This document shows, piece after piece, positions 34,494 through 47,325 of a DNA stretch of 64,000 bases. The position numbers and the translations under genes are program-made. Below the pieces are notes generated by a model. It saw only the letters and a program-made list of their open reading frames with translations, searched no databases and was not told where the DNA came from. The stretch is from NCBI GenBank assembly GCA_002633005.1, contig NMRA01000167.1, forward strand, positions 196,284 to 260,283, written 5' to 3'. This stretch comes from Phoronis australis. Its lineage: Eukaryota > Phoronida > Phoronidae. Within the stretch, counting starts at the first letter, position 1. Each line of letters opens with the position of its first letter.

Positions 34494-35190
34494 GGCGGAA
34501 AGTAAGCATTTTGGAAAATAACCGATGAACACTAAAACTTTGGTATTACCAGGTTGTCAAAAAAACAACCCATTGAGTGAGGAGGAAGGTTGCCAAACTG
34601 TCACGTCCTTAAAATGTCCCGTTCTGCATACCAGGAGTTTATCAAGACATTTTTGGGTGTTAAATTTGTGTTACGTTGTTTTACGGAAAGAAGCTACATT
34701 TGTCCTAAATGAAAAGTTTAGTTCCTAAATACAGGTGTGTTTAAGTAACCTTGTTATTCTGTAGTACTTACCTATACCTATCTGTAGTACTTAACTACAT
34801 CCGTGAACTAAAATTTTAAAAAATTAAAAGTTTACCTTGTAACAGAACCCAATCCTGTACTTCGTGTTGCTGACAGCGTACTGTGTATTTTCCAATTGGC
34901 AGGCTCTGCGGACTGTCCCACCTTTTTGATTTTTTCTACCTCAGTTTCTGCAACCACGTCTCACTTTTCGATGCACGGCTAAATTCAACGACATACTATC
35001 ATATACTATTATAATTTCCCTCTGGTCATAGCCATATTTTCCCTCTCGACTAAAATGGAAAAAACAAGACAGTTTCTATAGGTCATTATGCTACAGTAGC
35101 TGCGGTCTTAATCACCTAATGGGTTGTTTTGACAGTTCGTGGTATCCCAAAATTTATTAGGTATTTTCCAAAATGCTTACTTTCCGACAT
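34494..35190. mobile_element. Non-autonomous DNA transposon with about 80-100-bp inverted ends
   Basis: Left end GGCGGAAAGTAAGCATTTTG and right end its inverse CAAAATGCTTACTTTCCGAC. A second inner match is GTCAAAAAAACAACCCATTG versus the inverse of AATGGGTTGTTTTGACAGT near 35117. The interior has no recognisable transposase. Superfamily not assigned. Confidence 0.75.
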
Positions 35191-35263
35191 CATCCATTTG
35201 GCAGTTTGTGTGACGATGGTATTATTGTTAAGGAAGGAGAGAGTTCAGTTTTAACTGACCTCA

Positions 35264-36000
35264 AATATCTAATTTAGCTCAAATTTTCAATGGCATACGG
35301 TGCACGGTTGACACTTTGGGGGTTTCTCGCTGGCACAACCCGTGGCCAGAATGTATTTTGTCTGTCATTGGGCATTTAGTGATCAGTGACGTGTATTGAA
35401 TCACATGGAGTTGGTTTTTGTGGTACCTCGAATGTATGAGACAGCTCATTTTTAGATGTCCTTTTTGAATTTCTGAGTGGCAGACCCTTTCCAGAGTGCA
35501 ATTTGTCTGTCATGGTTCATTCGGTGTTCACTAAGTGCAGTAATAGTGTTCGACCTTGATTATCTAATCTAGCTCAATTTTTCGATGGCACACCGTGGTT
35601 GGCATTTTTGTTTTTTTTTTCTGGCGAGCACAACCCAGAGTGTATTTCGTCTGTCATCGGGCATTTAGTGATCTGTGACATGCATTGGAACACATGGAAT
35701 TGTTTTTGTGATACCTCGAATGTATGAGCTAGCTCATTTTTGGGGGGCCTTTTTGGGTTCTGGTAGACCCTTTCCAGAGCGCAATTTGTCTGTCATGGGT
35801 CATTCGGTGTTCAACGCGTCAATATTGTTCGTTTTAAATCAATATCTAATCTATGTCTAATCTAGCTCAAATTATCAATGGCATACCGTGGTTGACATTT
35901 TTTGGGTTTCTAGCGGACCCATTCCAGAGTGCAATTTGTCTGTCATGGGTCATTCGCTCATCAGTGGCGCTGTGCCTACAACTAGTGTACATCCGAGTGC
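35264..36000. repeat. About 298-bp tandem repeat, two and a half copies
   Basis: Copies begin near 35264, 35564 and 35862 with ATCTAATCTAGCTCAA and carry CACCGTGGTTGNCATTTTTG, TTTGTCTGTCAT, GGGCATTTAGTGATC and GTACCTCGAATGTATGAG. Units have diverged by perhaps 10-15 percent with small indels. Confidence 0.85.
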
Positions 36001-37552
36001 GGGACATCTCGGATTGTTCTGCACATATAAGCTCGTGCTATATGGCAAAATATTTTGAGCTTATTCATTGAAGACTGGCTGCTTTTATAAATTTCACACT
36101 CCGTACTTTTCCCGTTTTCACTCCATTTCCCAGCTCAGTCATTAGGAACCGTATCGGGCCCGTAGTTAGACAATCATTCTCTAGATCAAACGGTGACAGG
36201 TGACGCCGTCGGTCCTTGATATAACGATTTTTGATCTAGGCTCCTATTGTGTTGTACAGCGAAGGTATTGCATTAGCGATGTCTTCACGCCAATAAAATT
36301 CTTACTGAAATAAATTAAAATGTTACAGAACTCATACTTTCGTGGAAGAAATACACTAATTTGGCCAAAACACTAGGATGGGCTTTCATGTCTTGAGGTG
36401 ATGCGTGTTCACATCAGCATGTTCATTCAGCACCGTAAATAATAGCGTTTGAGTCGTGACATCGGACAAAAGACTGATCCTGGCGACTAACAAAAGAAAG
36501 ATTGATATCAGGCCTCCGAAAACTGGTATGATCTGGAATACGTACTAAACCTTAGTTATTCAATGGAAAATCTTTTCTTTGAAACAAGTCGAGTAAAAAG
36601 AATCAATTCATAAAATACTAAATACAATAACGCTTGTGTCGCACAGATATTGAAAACTAAGGTGCGCAGCGAAAGCAATAAGACAAGCGAATTCGTTGAC
36701 TTATCGGTAGGAATCTCATGCCGATAATGGCTGAAAAATTAAGGCCCTTTCAGTTCTCGCTTTATCAAATAACCTTGACTGTCCATTTGAACCTTTCTAA
36801 ATTCTCGGTCACGAACTCACAAACCTGAATTCGCACCATAATTTGTTTACAGCCGAAGATGATTTTTTGGATTATTGCAGGTGGATGGAATAGACTTAAA
36901 AAAGTCACTGACAAGCAAAGTCGTAATGTGTCACTTTCAATTTCGGAATTTTAGGATTGGACAATCCCAATAAACTCTATAACGTTTTTATTATTCAATG
37001 CAGTGATGATCTTGATGTTCTTGTGGGTAACGAAAATAGACCCATTTCACGATAAAGAATGACACGATAGAGATTAGAGTAAGAGGTCAAATAGTTCGTT
37101 GAGCCTGCTAAACAAAAGGGGGCGCATGCAACTTGGCGTTTAACGCACTTTGCTAGAAATCAGGTAGATACGGTTTGCCGTATGGGATGCACTGGGACCA
37201 CCGCGCGTATCGGCATGCTCATGGAAGTCAATGTCTTGCAGTACTATACTATTAGCAGAATTTTCAGATTATTTATTTATTTTATTTGGCGTCACCCGGA
37301 AACGTTTTGCATTGAAAGCCGGAAGCACTGAATTTAGCCTACTACTACCGGAATCCGTTTTAGTGCCGAAACTCGGACCGTTTCACGGTGCGCGCTTTGG
37401 ATCGCTAAATTTGTTAGGGAATGTTATATAAAAAGGTATGTGCAAATTGACCGCTAGTTAGAGCCTGGTTTAGCTCATCGGATACGGCCACCACCTTTCA
37501 CTGAGGTCAACTCAGTTTGATAAGTCACGAGTCATAGAATAAAACTTACCAG
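36001..37552. other. No gene seen
   Basis: AT-rich sequence without recognisable exons or clear repeats, except a short match near 37010-37050 to 2875-2925. Confidence 0.35.
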
Positions 37553-38218
37553 CGATGTTTTAACTATTTTGCTTCTGAAATTGAATTCCATGTAAAAAGT
37601 TAGGTTGAAATTGTTTGAAAGAAATTCGGTGACCACTGGCCAATTAAATGATAGACTATTGACCGGTGCCCTCGTCAGTGACGGGATTGATGGAGCCCTA
37701 TGAGTTGCTAGTGGAATGAGTAGTAACTTTGGAACCCGTTCCAAGAAACTGACTGCCTGGAGTAGTTCAATTCTGACTCAAGTCTTAAGACAAAACTTAA
37801 GTAAAAAACTTAATCAAAAACTTAAGTCAAAATAAGATCCCAGGCTCTTGAAAAACTTGACTTCATATTGGACTGAAGGTTTGTTTTATTAGCTAATTCA
37901 GTTTTCTGGAGGACTCCTGAACTGTGGTAGGAAATTGGTCTGCGAGTCGCTGGACCGCTTAACAAGGCAATACGCTCGGTTTAGTTGACGTCTGCCACGC
38001 TGCCTGGGAGGTCCGTCAGTTAGCCTACTAAATAAATGGAGTAACTCAGTTGTACTCGAGACATCTGGTGGAATCACGGTGGAACTTTTCTCTTTCTGAT
38101 TTTCTCCCCTGGTATACTCTTCAACGGGTTGAAAACAACAATATTATATTCTGTACGAACCTAAACGGAACAGTTATCGGAAGGTTGCTCTGATTAGTTT
38201 TCACTTCCCGGAAATCAA
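37553..38218. repeat. First copy of a duplicated 660-bp segment at an N join
   Basis: TTTGCTTCTGAAATTGAATT through TTCCCGGAAATCAA recurs at 38220-38879. Differences include short indels such as GGAATGAG/GAG and an extra GACTTAAGTCAAA, as expected for two alleles. Confidence 0.9.
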
Positions 38219-38219
38219 N

Positions 38220-38879
38220 TTTGCTTCTGAAATTGAATTCCATGTAAAAAGTTAGGTTGAAATTGTTTGAAAGAAATTCGGTGACCACTGGCCAAATGAT
38301 AGACTATTGCCGGACCGGTGCCCTCGTCAGAGTGACGGGATTGATGGAGCCCTATGAGTTGCTAGTCGAGTAGTAACTTTGGGACCCGTTCCAAGAAACT
38401 GACTGCCTGGAGTAGTTCAATTCTGACTCAAGTCTTAAGACAAAACTTAAGTAAAAAACTTAATCAAAACTTGACTTAAGTCAAAATAAGATCCCAGGCT
38501 CTTGAAAAACTTGACTTCCGAGTCATATTGGACTGAAGGTTTGTTTTATTAGCTAATTCAGTTTTCTGGAGGACTCCTGAACTGTGGTAGGAAATTGGTC
38601 TGCGAGTCGCTGGACCGCTTAACAAGGCAATACGCTCGGTTTAGTTGACGTCTGCCACGCTGCCTGGGAGGTCCGTCAGTTAGCCTACTAAATAAATGGA
38701 GTAACTCAGTTGTACTCGAGACATCTGGTGGAATCACGGTGGAACTTTTCTCTTTCTGATTTTCTCCCCTGGTATACTCTTCAACGGGTTGAAAACAACA
38801 ATATTATATTCTGTACGAAAACCTAAACGGAACAGTTATCGGAAGGTTGCTCTGATTAGTTTTCACTTCCCGGAAATCA
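38220..38879. repeat. Second copy of the 660-bp segment after the N at 38219
   Basis: Starts directly after the N and restates the preceding contig end, then continues into CGGCGCAAGAGTAAGTATC at 38882, a good donor context that could close a 5' non-coding exon of the plus-strand zinc-finger gene. That last point is conjecture. Confidence 0.88.
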
Positions 38880-39479
38880 AACGGCGCAAGAGTAAGTATC
38901 CATTTTTCATTTGCTCGTGTAAATCGTGCATACGTGACTTTGACACCCGAGGATTAAAACGGTTGGAACACTTGCTGTGCTTAGCTGAACTGACAGATGC
39001 GAGCACCCTGACCGAATCAGGTCAACATGTCTAACTACGCAGCCGGACTCAGATTTTTGATTTGTTATTGAACGCGTCTTCATAGTCTCTCGTTGATGTA
39101 ACATCCAGTGGAGAGCCAGAATTTCATGAACACAATGTTTAACAGTTTATGTTGTTGCCGTGACTAGCCACTGCCACAAAGAAGCAACTGCAAATGACGT
39201 GTTTGTGCTCTCCCTGGCACTACAAACCACTCACAATCGCGGGTCACGACAATGAATTGTGGGTCACTTTGCTCTTCTCCCTTGAATCAAGACGATCATT
39301 TCTTGAATAGTAAGTAGGTATAGAGTCTAATCATCAAATTCTAAGACTTTGAATTCAAACATGACTAGAAGTCTTTGCCTTGAAGGGTTGGAAGTATCGT
39401 GGTAATAAACGGATACAGTACATGGGTGATGGGTCCCTGATTTGAGAACCAGCTACTGCCCCCTGAATAATACCTGTTA

Positions 39480-40090
39480 ACTGGTAGTCGTTGTGCCGTC
39501 ATCCCTGTCTGTCCATCCATCTGGCGTCCTCTGTTGTATCTCCCAATGCCCTTTGATATATGTGTTCGTGAAATTTTGCGGACATGCTCCTATGTATAAG
39601 GGATTGAGCGGAGCTTAGAGAAGTCTCGGATTGATCGGAGTACCAGTGTGTTCCATAGTGGCAATTTTATTTTTTTGATGTTTACGTAGCTCTGCTATCA
39701 GAGATCATTTCAAGAAAGATTTTCATGAAATTTGGCAAATAGGTATCCGATAAGGTAATGACTCTGCCTTTTCATTTTTGGATAGATTATACTTACTTTG
39801 CAGCACCTGGTGGTTATTTTTACAGTTTTTGGCATCCACCTCTCTATCAGCCAAACTCTTGTAAGGATGATTGTGAAATTTGATGCACATTATCTGTTCA
39901 TACTGTGAAGAAGACAGCTGTTGATCATATTTAGGTGGCCCTGACTACTCTGGCGTCTGATAGTGGTAGTTTTTATGCATTATGCCCTAATTCCTGTCCG
40001 TCTGTGCATTCATCTGGCGTCGGTCCGGTGTCCAATGTCCTACATCCTCTGCTGTATCTTCATACCTTTTGATATATGTTCCTGTCATAG
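39480..40090 (-). repeat. 1.1-kb CTCF-motif-like element, partial reverse copies
   Basis: GTCATCCCTGTCTGTCCATC, CCTTTGATATATGT and CATGAAATTTGGCAAATAGG are inverse counterparts of the element's 3' half, and a second start (GCATTATGCCCTAATTCCTG) occurs near 39978, so two truncated reverse copies may be joined. Confidence 0.6.
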
Positions 40091-40139
40091 AAAGTCTGTA
40101 AAATTAAATTTTTGACTTAAAGCCAATTTACTATTAATA

Positions 40140-40480
40140 GTCACTTGACAACTGGTATGTCTTTTTAGTAAAATTTCGCAAAAGGAAAGGTACATTGTCA
40201 ATAATGTGACTAAATTTCGTTTGGAATCAATGTTCAAGTTGAAACGTAAACCTTGCTAAAATTTTTGAAATTGTCAAAATTTCATTCTTTTGATTTTTTG
40301 ATGAAAATTAAGTCAAAGTCCTATTTTTGTGAACCCCTGGTGCAAAAATGGAACATTTTAAAGACAATTCTGAACAGTATTTTGGATGACAGCATATGAA
40401 GCATGGAAGCTGAATGTTTCATATGGATACGATCAGACAAATAGAAATATTGTAAAGAATTGGATGCATTCATTGACCTA
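40140..40480. repeat. Interspersed repeat family B, copy 4
   Basis: TTTTTTGATGAAAATTAAGT, GTGAACCCCTGGTGCAAAAA, GGAACATTTTAAAGACAATT and TTTCATATGGATACGATCAG follow the family order. Confidence 0.6.
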
Positions 40481-41166
40481 AAAATATAAAGTTAAGGTGA
40501 AGCCATTACTCAGGTGAGGTCAAAAATGACCAAGTTCAAAGTAACATCAAATAGGAAGGAAGTGTTTGACTAAGCCAAAAATAACACCAGTGATAAGTCC
40601 AGCTTACTTGTGTTGAGTCTGAAAACATAATCTTGCAATGAGTTTGAACTTTAGGGGATTAGTTGTTTGCTTAATAAGTAACTTAGGGCGTTTTGGACTT
40701 TTGGCACCAGTTGTGTACGTTTATTTCAAGATTAAACATACAAACTTCCCACAGTATGGACATGGACTTTCGAAGTTATAATAAATTCTGTAATTCACAT
40801 TAAGTTTGAAAGTTGTGTTGTGTCGACCACAGAAAACAGGAAGCATGCACTTGCCTTATTTCGTGACTTATTTTTTGTGACTCGTTGCAAAATTGAATTA
40901 AAATCGTCTGGCCTCCGTTGTACCTTCGATTGTTTAGCATTTTAAAAACACCATGCAAACTCTTGCAGAAAAATGCTAAGCTCAATTTCTCTCAAGGAGG
41001 AAGTAATAACGCCAGGTTTGTTACTGGAATCCATATCCCAACATAATGGTACTGCAAGCCTGTAAGCCTGAGTGTGTGCGTGTGACCCCTTGACCTTGCT
41101 TTCATTTCTTCAACGCGGCTATGACTTCATGTTTAATTCAGGCCTTTTGTTTACATGCATTTGCAG

Positions 41167-41217
41167 ATGCAGCCTTGTGACAGGATGCCTACTGCCTATC
41201 ACGGTCACCCTTAAATT
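41167..41217 (+). other. 5' untranslated part of the zinc-finger gene's first coding exon
   Basis: CATTTGCAG at 41158-41166 is a plausible acceptor. The 51 bases that follow are in frame with the chosen ATG but contain TAA at 41212-41214, so translation must begin at 41218 or at an ATG in another frame. Confidence 0.5.
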
Positions 41218-42100
41218 ATGTCTCAGCCGATGCAGCCACACGAGGGCAGCAGTGGTGATGGCTACGGAGGCAGCGAGACGGAAGAGATACGTTGCATGTA
41301 CTGCGAGGACACCTATAGTCAACTGGCCAGTTTAATGAGTCACATTAAGCGTGTTCACAAGGAACACTACACTGATGCTTTATCGAAATCTGAAAAACAC
41401 AAGTGCCTGTGGTGCGACACAAAGTTCGCTAAACTCAGCCACCTGATGACGCATATCGAAACCAACCACCCAGATCAGTACAACGAAGCACAGAACTCGA
41501 AAAACTTGGATAGATCAAAAAAGGAACAAATATTACGCGAGGGTAAGAAGGACGAGCGGCCGGAGTCGTCTGGTAGTTCGGGTCAGAGTTCACCTGGCGT
41601 AGAATCAAAAAACAATAACAAGGAAGATCCAACGACTTTAACGGCAGTGAAACCGGAAAATATCAAAAGGAATACAGAAACTGTTGTGTTGAAACCAAAA
41701 AAGTTTAAAAAACCCCGACTTCATGCGTTGGATGACATCACTCAAGATGAGCGAAATCCCCCGCCTGAACAGAAAATGGAAGACCCGACAGTCGACGAGA
41801 TTGCTTCAGAAGGCGCTGATATGTCTGGTCGGACGCATAGTGTTGGGGAGTCCAGTGTAATCAGCCCTCCCGTGGCTCAGTTTGCCACACCTAAACACGT
41901 GTACCAGGGTCCAGCGTTAATGCCAGAGGGGGTAATAGATCATTCTAAGCTATTCTCCCCCCTCATTGCTACTCCTGGGAGTGTGCCTTACACTAAACTG
42001 AGAGAGGATCCGCTGCATACAAGAATTGAGCGGCCTGAGGAATTACTACACAGGTCGCGGGGACGACCTTCAAAACTAGCCACCATCATGGGGGCTCAAG
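41218..42100 (+). CDS. C2H2 zinc-finger protein, first coding exon
   Basis: Encodes residues 1-294 plus one base. Two fingers of the form C-x2-C-x12-H-x4-H are visible: Cys26, Cys29, His42, His47, and Cys63, Cys66, His79, His84. Between them is a 15-residue linker, far longer than the TGEKP linker of tandem DNA-binding arrays. The rest is low-complexity, rich in Ser, Glu and Lys, with a basic patch PKKFKKPRLH that could be a nuclear signal and RSRGRPSKL near residue 283, an AT-hook-like core. The exon ends CTCAAG|GTGGGT in phase 1; reading on would give only three more residues and a stop. A nuclear, probably DNA-binding regulator is inferred. I do not recognise the orthology group. Confidence 0.85.
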
Positions 42101-42619
42101 GTGGGTCTCTTTAAAGCTTCATGTCATGCGCATCCAAATACCAGTAACTTGGATAAATTTTCGTTTGGAGTACTTTGATCAGGGTAAATAATTTTCTTCC
42201 CTGGCAGTCTGTACAGGCTTTTCATTCACAATTTGTTTTCAAAGTGGTCTACTTATTCTCACATGCTGTATTTTTTCTGTTGCAAAACCATTTTGTGTTT
42301 ACAAATACATCTTTTTTCATGAACTGCAGTTTTACCTGCAGTATTTGTAGAACAGGCCTGCCAGTGCGTGACATACGGTAACAATTCTTCAATTTGGGAC
42401 AAACGTGTCGTTAAAATTTCCATATATCTATTTTAGAGGCTTACCACATTTTTACAAAAAACTCAAAATTATGCCTTATGTAGCAGCTACCTCATACAAA
42501 CCATGCTCAAAGCACATTAAATTTTCATAAAAAGCTATTTTTATTGAGAAATTTGACAAGATGAAGTTTAACTTGTCCGCCATATTGTATCCCAGACTGT
42601 GGAATGCTTACCATTATGA

Positions 42620-42920
42620 GCTGCAGATCACATTTGCGACTTGAAATTTGGAAATGCTAGCTGAGATTTTGGCCAGCTCATATTAGTGGCTCATGTGCAA
42701 CTTGGGCATTACAACTCCTGCGAGCTGAGTTGCGTCGCCTGAAAACATCCCGATAGTATTTTTTAGTTGAACGGGAACATACTGGTGCTGCAACACTGGA
42801 AGTAGTTCGTCACTATGTACCTTTTATGGTCGTCATTGAGGTAACGACCTGGAATCTGTGTATGCGAGCTAAATTTCGGGCAGTTGGGATTTTGGCCAGG
42901 TCGCTAATGACAACCTGGTA
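42620..42920. repeat. Interspersed repeat family D, copy 2
   Basis: CACATTTGCGACTTGAAATT, TGGAAATGCTAGCTGAGAT and TGGCCAGCTCATAT match 32030-32080, and AACGACCTGGAATC with TATGCGAGCT matches 32725-32780. Confidence 0.6.
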
Positions 42921-44814
42921 ATGTTTATACTGTCAGACACAGTCAGATTTGATATTGTACCAAGTGTGTGCTACGTAATATCAAGCATGAGTAATGCACG
43001 TCTCCTGATAGACAGTCAAAATACTGTTTCTAGTAAATAACCGTGTTCGGGGGGAACAAAATAACAGAACATATGACAAGAACTGCTACTTGTGATAGAA
43101 GAATCGAGTTTATCACATAAGTCCACGTGCTGATCAGCATGTCTTTGCGGTCTGTGTAGGTGGCTGATCGTTTACCCTATTGGTGCACATGGCAAGACAA
43201 ACTTAATTGTTTTAAGGGCCGCATACATTTCACTGGATTTGGTCGCCGCCTTTTTCTCGGTCATAGTCCTTTACCAGCTTCATCATCACTTTGCCATCTC
43301 TGTCATCCACTTCCATGTTTTCCATTGTTCTCCTTACAATCAAAAATGGTGGTGCACCATGTTTGCTCAGTTCTGAGCCATGTTTGGAAATCTTAAGGTA
43401 TGTTTGAAGAGCTCTGAGCCATGTGTGAAATGTTTATCCATGTTTGAAAAACCTGACCTTGTTTTGCAGTATTCGAGATCATGTTTGTTTTTTATTCTTT
43501 TGTTGTAAAAATGTCAGTGGACATGCTCAGCGCAAAGACTGTGTAACTGTACTTAGTTATGGTGAATTAGTGGAAAAGCGAGATTGGAACACGAAAATGC
43601 CATGCAACCTGAGCCATGGTTGTATTTTTACCTCAGGAGGTCCCAGCTAGGGTTTCTCTGACTTGACAATCTTGACACCATTTGTATGCATTCAATGGTG
43701 TAGCGTCAAAAATATTAGACTAACGACGGACTCAACCAAAATTGATGAAAGTGATGCGTCCCATTGTTATCATCCAACACTGTCCTGTCTGCAAGGCGAT
43801 TATATCTGCATAGAAGCTTAGAGGTTTGATTGATGGGTTATGAGGGATGAACTCTGGTTCCATGAGTTTCGTTTGTATCAGATAGCCTATTATATAAAAA
43901 AGTTTGCCGCGCACATGCACCTGTACACAAAACAACTGGACAAATTTTTTTTGAAAATGTTCGTTATTTGAAATTTTGGTGCACATTCCTGAACGTTCAC
44001 ATGACGTCGGATTAGAAGGCATAGTGGATGTCCGTCTCCCATATGAGAAATATTTTACCCTAATTACTCGCAAGACAGCTGACAGGCCGACTTTGTGAAT
44101 GCTCATTTTAAGGAACGAGTCTGTCTTCTAATCAGACATGAAATTTGTCTTCTTATCTGAGTTCTACGCTTGAACATGGAAAAATGCACATTTACATGGT
44201 AGAAAAAACCGGCTTATTCTGTTCTCTTCTGACTTCTAACCTTTCACATGATTGGGGGTATGTTTGAGTATATATTGGTGATTTATGCTTTGCACAACTC
44301 ATGCAAAGGGCAGCTCAGTACATTAAAAGTGTACTCAGATTTTAAGAGCATCAATTACTTATATCTGAGACATTTAGTAATTAATTAGATTTACATTCGC
44401 TGCCGTTTAAAACTGGTAGTCGTCTCTTGGTACGATAGACGGCAGTCGGCAGTAGACTTATATTTGCTTAGATTTTTCAGATGTATTTAGATATCAGGGA
44501 CTGGGTTGCATAAAACTGTTGCATAATGTCTAATGCATTGGTGACAATAGCAATGTGTGGTGTGGTGCAATAATGCAATGATGTCATTGCTGCTATTCAG
44601 CGTGTATACCTTTTGTGAAACTGGGCGCAGGATGTACGTACTGTCTTTGTATCTAGGCGATGAATAAATTGTTACTATTTGTAATAATTGCCATTTTAGC
44701 CGATCATTGTAAGTGATCACAACCACCATTGACTTTGTCTTAACTACATACTACATCGTCAGGATCATTCAGTAATTCATTCCTTTACCATGTTGTATGA
44801 CAACCATGAATTCA

Positions 44815-45010
44815 CTTCCCTACAATTGACAAAACAGACGACAGCGGAATTTGTAATTGGTCAAATAAGTTAATGGTGTGACAATTTGAATCTTAGTTGC
44901 GGAAGTTGCTAAATGATTCAAGAACAAGTTTTGTGGCAGACACGAGCCGCTGAACCATGTCCAGTGAGTACTGCGACATGGAATTATAATTTTACACAAA
45001 AGAAATTGCC
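44815..45010 (-). repeat. Interspersed repeat family A, copy 4 (partial)
   Basis: Shares AACAAGTTTTGTGGCA, CTGAACCATGTCCAGTGAGT with the copies at 700, 10740 and 13930. More diverged than the others. Confidence 0.5.
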
Positions 45011-45300
45011 AAAAATGCTCCTTTTTCATTTTTCAATGTTTCCTATCGTTGTGAACGCCCACAATTTTTCATGACTTCGTTTGATCGCAGCAGTGGTACA
45101 AAGCTTGAACATGGAAAATTTAATTTGGTGGCACATATACCTCACAGTTACCGCGTTCTATGTTGGTGTCATTTTATCGTACTATTGTAAAATATCCCGT
45201 GGCCCACCCATAAAGCAAGGCGCCACTAAAACGCTTAAAAGATTGGATATGTGAATTTTGTATGTTTTGGGAGCTAAAATTTGCGTAAGACGGGCTTTCA

Positions 45301-45365
45301 CAAAGGACGCGGACTTTCTCAAAGACACAGACTTTCTCACAGACACGGACTTTCTCAAAGACACG
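45301..45365. repeat. 18-bp tandem repeat, three to four copies
   Basis: Unit GACACGGACTTTCTCAAA with minor variants. It keeps an open frame in two directions, but no gene context supports translation. Confidence 0.85.
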
Positions 45366-47325
45366 GGTGTTCAAGGAAGCCTCGATTGTATAAATTTGGG
45401 GTTGGTTTGAAGCCAAATGAGCATGATTTAAGAGTGAAATTTGGAAATTTCGGGGATGAGTGTTAAGCTTGAAATGGGTGTTGAAGTGAACGAGTACGGT
45501 TTAAGTAATGACGCAAAAGTCAAAGGTCAGCTTGTTGGGAACTGAGACCGGTTTTAGGGAGGATTTAGGTTTCAGCCTCTTTAAATCTTAAATAGGAAAT
45601 TGGAAACATTGATCCAATTAAGTCTTTCAAATGCAAGTTTGAGAACTTTTCTTGATTTGTCGTAACTGATGCTATGGAAATAGAGCTGCACATTTTTGTC
45701 GTAAAAAATCTCCTAGTTCAGGATAGTGAAGATTTAATATTTTGCTCAAGGTCATAGCTTGTACAGCTTTACCAAATTTTAGAAGCAGGTAAGAATAGCT
45801 GTCCCTCATTCAAGAATTATGATCAATGGGTACGCATGAAAATTTTGCGCCGGCAGCTATTTTCAATGATTTTATGAACTGCCAAGTCTATTTTAAGACT
45901 CTATTGTCTCGAAATGTATTGTATGGATTTGTCCCACATTTGAGAAATGCCAAAAGCACCCAATGTACATGTCTTTAGAATCAAGAAATTTTGTTTGAAA
46001 TTTGTTGTCCCAAATTTTTAAGACTGCCAAACTGGAAATTTTTTACTGAAGTATCCTTTGTTAGGAAGCATTTGAATTGATGAACGGAAACAGAATTTTG
46101 AGTTGAGCAGTTGTTTTTGCCTTTTTGGCAGAGACGCCAGTCCTCTTTCCTATGTGGTGTGTGAAATGGCTGCAGGGGTGTCTCTTATTACAGGATGCAC
46201 ATTCAAAAACAGTGATTAGATCTCATGACTGGCCTGTAGTCTGTGTGTCACGTGAAAATGAAATCACAAGGAAATAAGATTTGTGAATGACTTGAAATTT
46301 GTTAGGAATACATGTAGCTTGGAATGCAGTTTGGGTATAAAACATTGAGGTATTTATCAACCCTGGCTTGTAAAGTTCTTTCACATTTTGTGAAATAATT
46401 TTTAACTACCTGTTTTTATTTTGTGGAAGTATATTTTATGAATGCTTGGTGACAGAAAAATGCGCAAATTTTGCACATGAATAATTTGTTTGAATAAAGT
46501 TGCTATGAGTAACAATGAAAATATAAAATTTCATGCAATACTGAGTTTTTGAAAGAAACCCACAAAGACTGACAATTACCTTTGAAGGGGTCCATGTTCT
46601 TTAGTTTCATTTACAAAATTTATTTATCCACCTCTGATGATCGCAGACCAACATGGTTGCCTAAAATGTTTACAAGGACAATTAAGATATTTACAAATTT
46701 AACAATACATGCATGAAGTTACTTTCATAAAGTTCAACTTGCACTTCATTATTACAGTCGTGGGATGCTCTAGAATTTCCAAATTTGGCTAAGTTTGGAA
46801 CATGATGTCTCAAGAATGGATGATCCATCATACTGCTAGACAAAGCGTGTTGTTTCAACAACGCGAAATTGATATTCTTTACGCGTACCGTTTTATAAAT
46901 ATCGTACACATCTCCAGGCTCGAGTGACATATCCAAAAATGACGAGATTGTACTGTGTGCTCAATGCTTTGTTCTTCAATTGTTTTTATAATGTTTACTT
47001 ACTTGTATGAGTGGCTATCAGTAATCAGTGAAGTTGCATAAAACAAAAGCAAAATGATGATTTAGAAAACTAGTGTTTTGAAGATTTCAATTTTGTACAT
47101 TCGAAATTTGGTCTTGTTGTAGCTAAATTTTACTGAAGACACGATCACATCGGACAGTTAGTGGCAGATGAGTAAAAAATTCTATTTGCTTTCTACCTTC
47201 AAAACATGCAAACTTTCACAAATAAATTTCGTAGTTTTGTGATTACGGTATGTAGCTAAATGTTCAGATTGCTCAACAAGGTCGCGCATAATCTTTAGCT
47301 CAACAGAGTGTATTGCTATTGGCAG

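Larger units (their letters stand above)
42101..47325. other. Intron of the zinc-finger gene
   Basis: About 5.2 kb between GTGGGT and ATTGGCAG. It contains family D copy 2 (42620-42920), family A copy 4 on the minus strand (44815-45010) and an 18-bp tandem repeat (45301-45365). No further exon with a finger was found, but short linking exons cannot be excluded. Confidence 0.6.

Noticed and set aside
43732-44106. 124-residue minus-strand frame in the zinc-finger intron
   Set aside because: No similarity that I recognise and no exon context; expected by chance in this length of sequence.
45174-45466. Repetitive frames on both strands over the 18-bp repeat
   Set aside because: An 18-base unit is a multiple of three and keeps frames open automatically; no gene signals around it.
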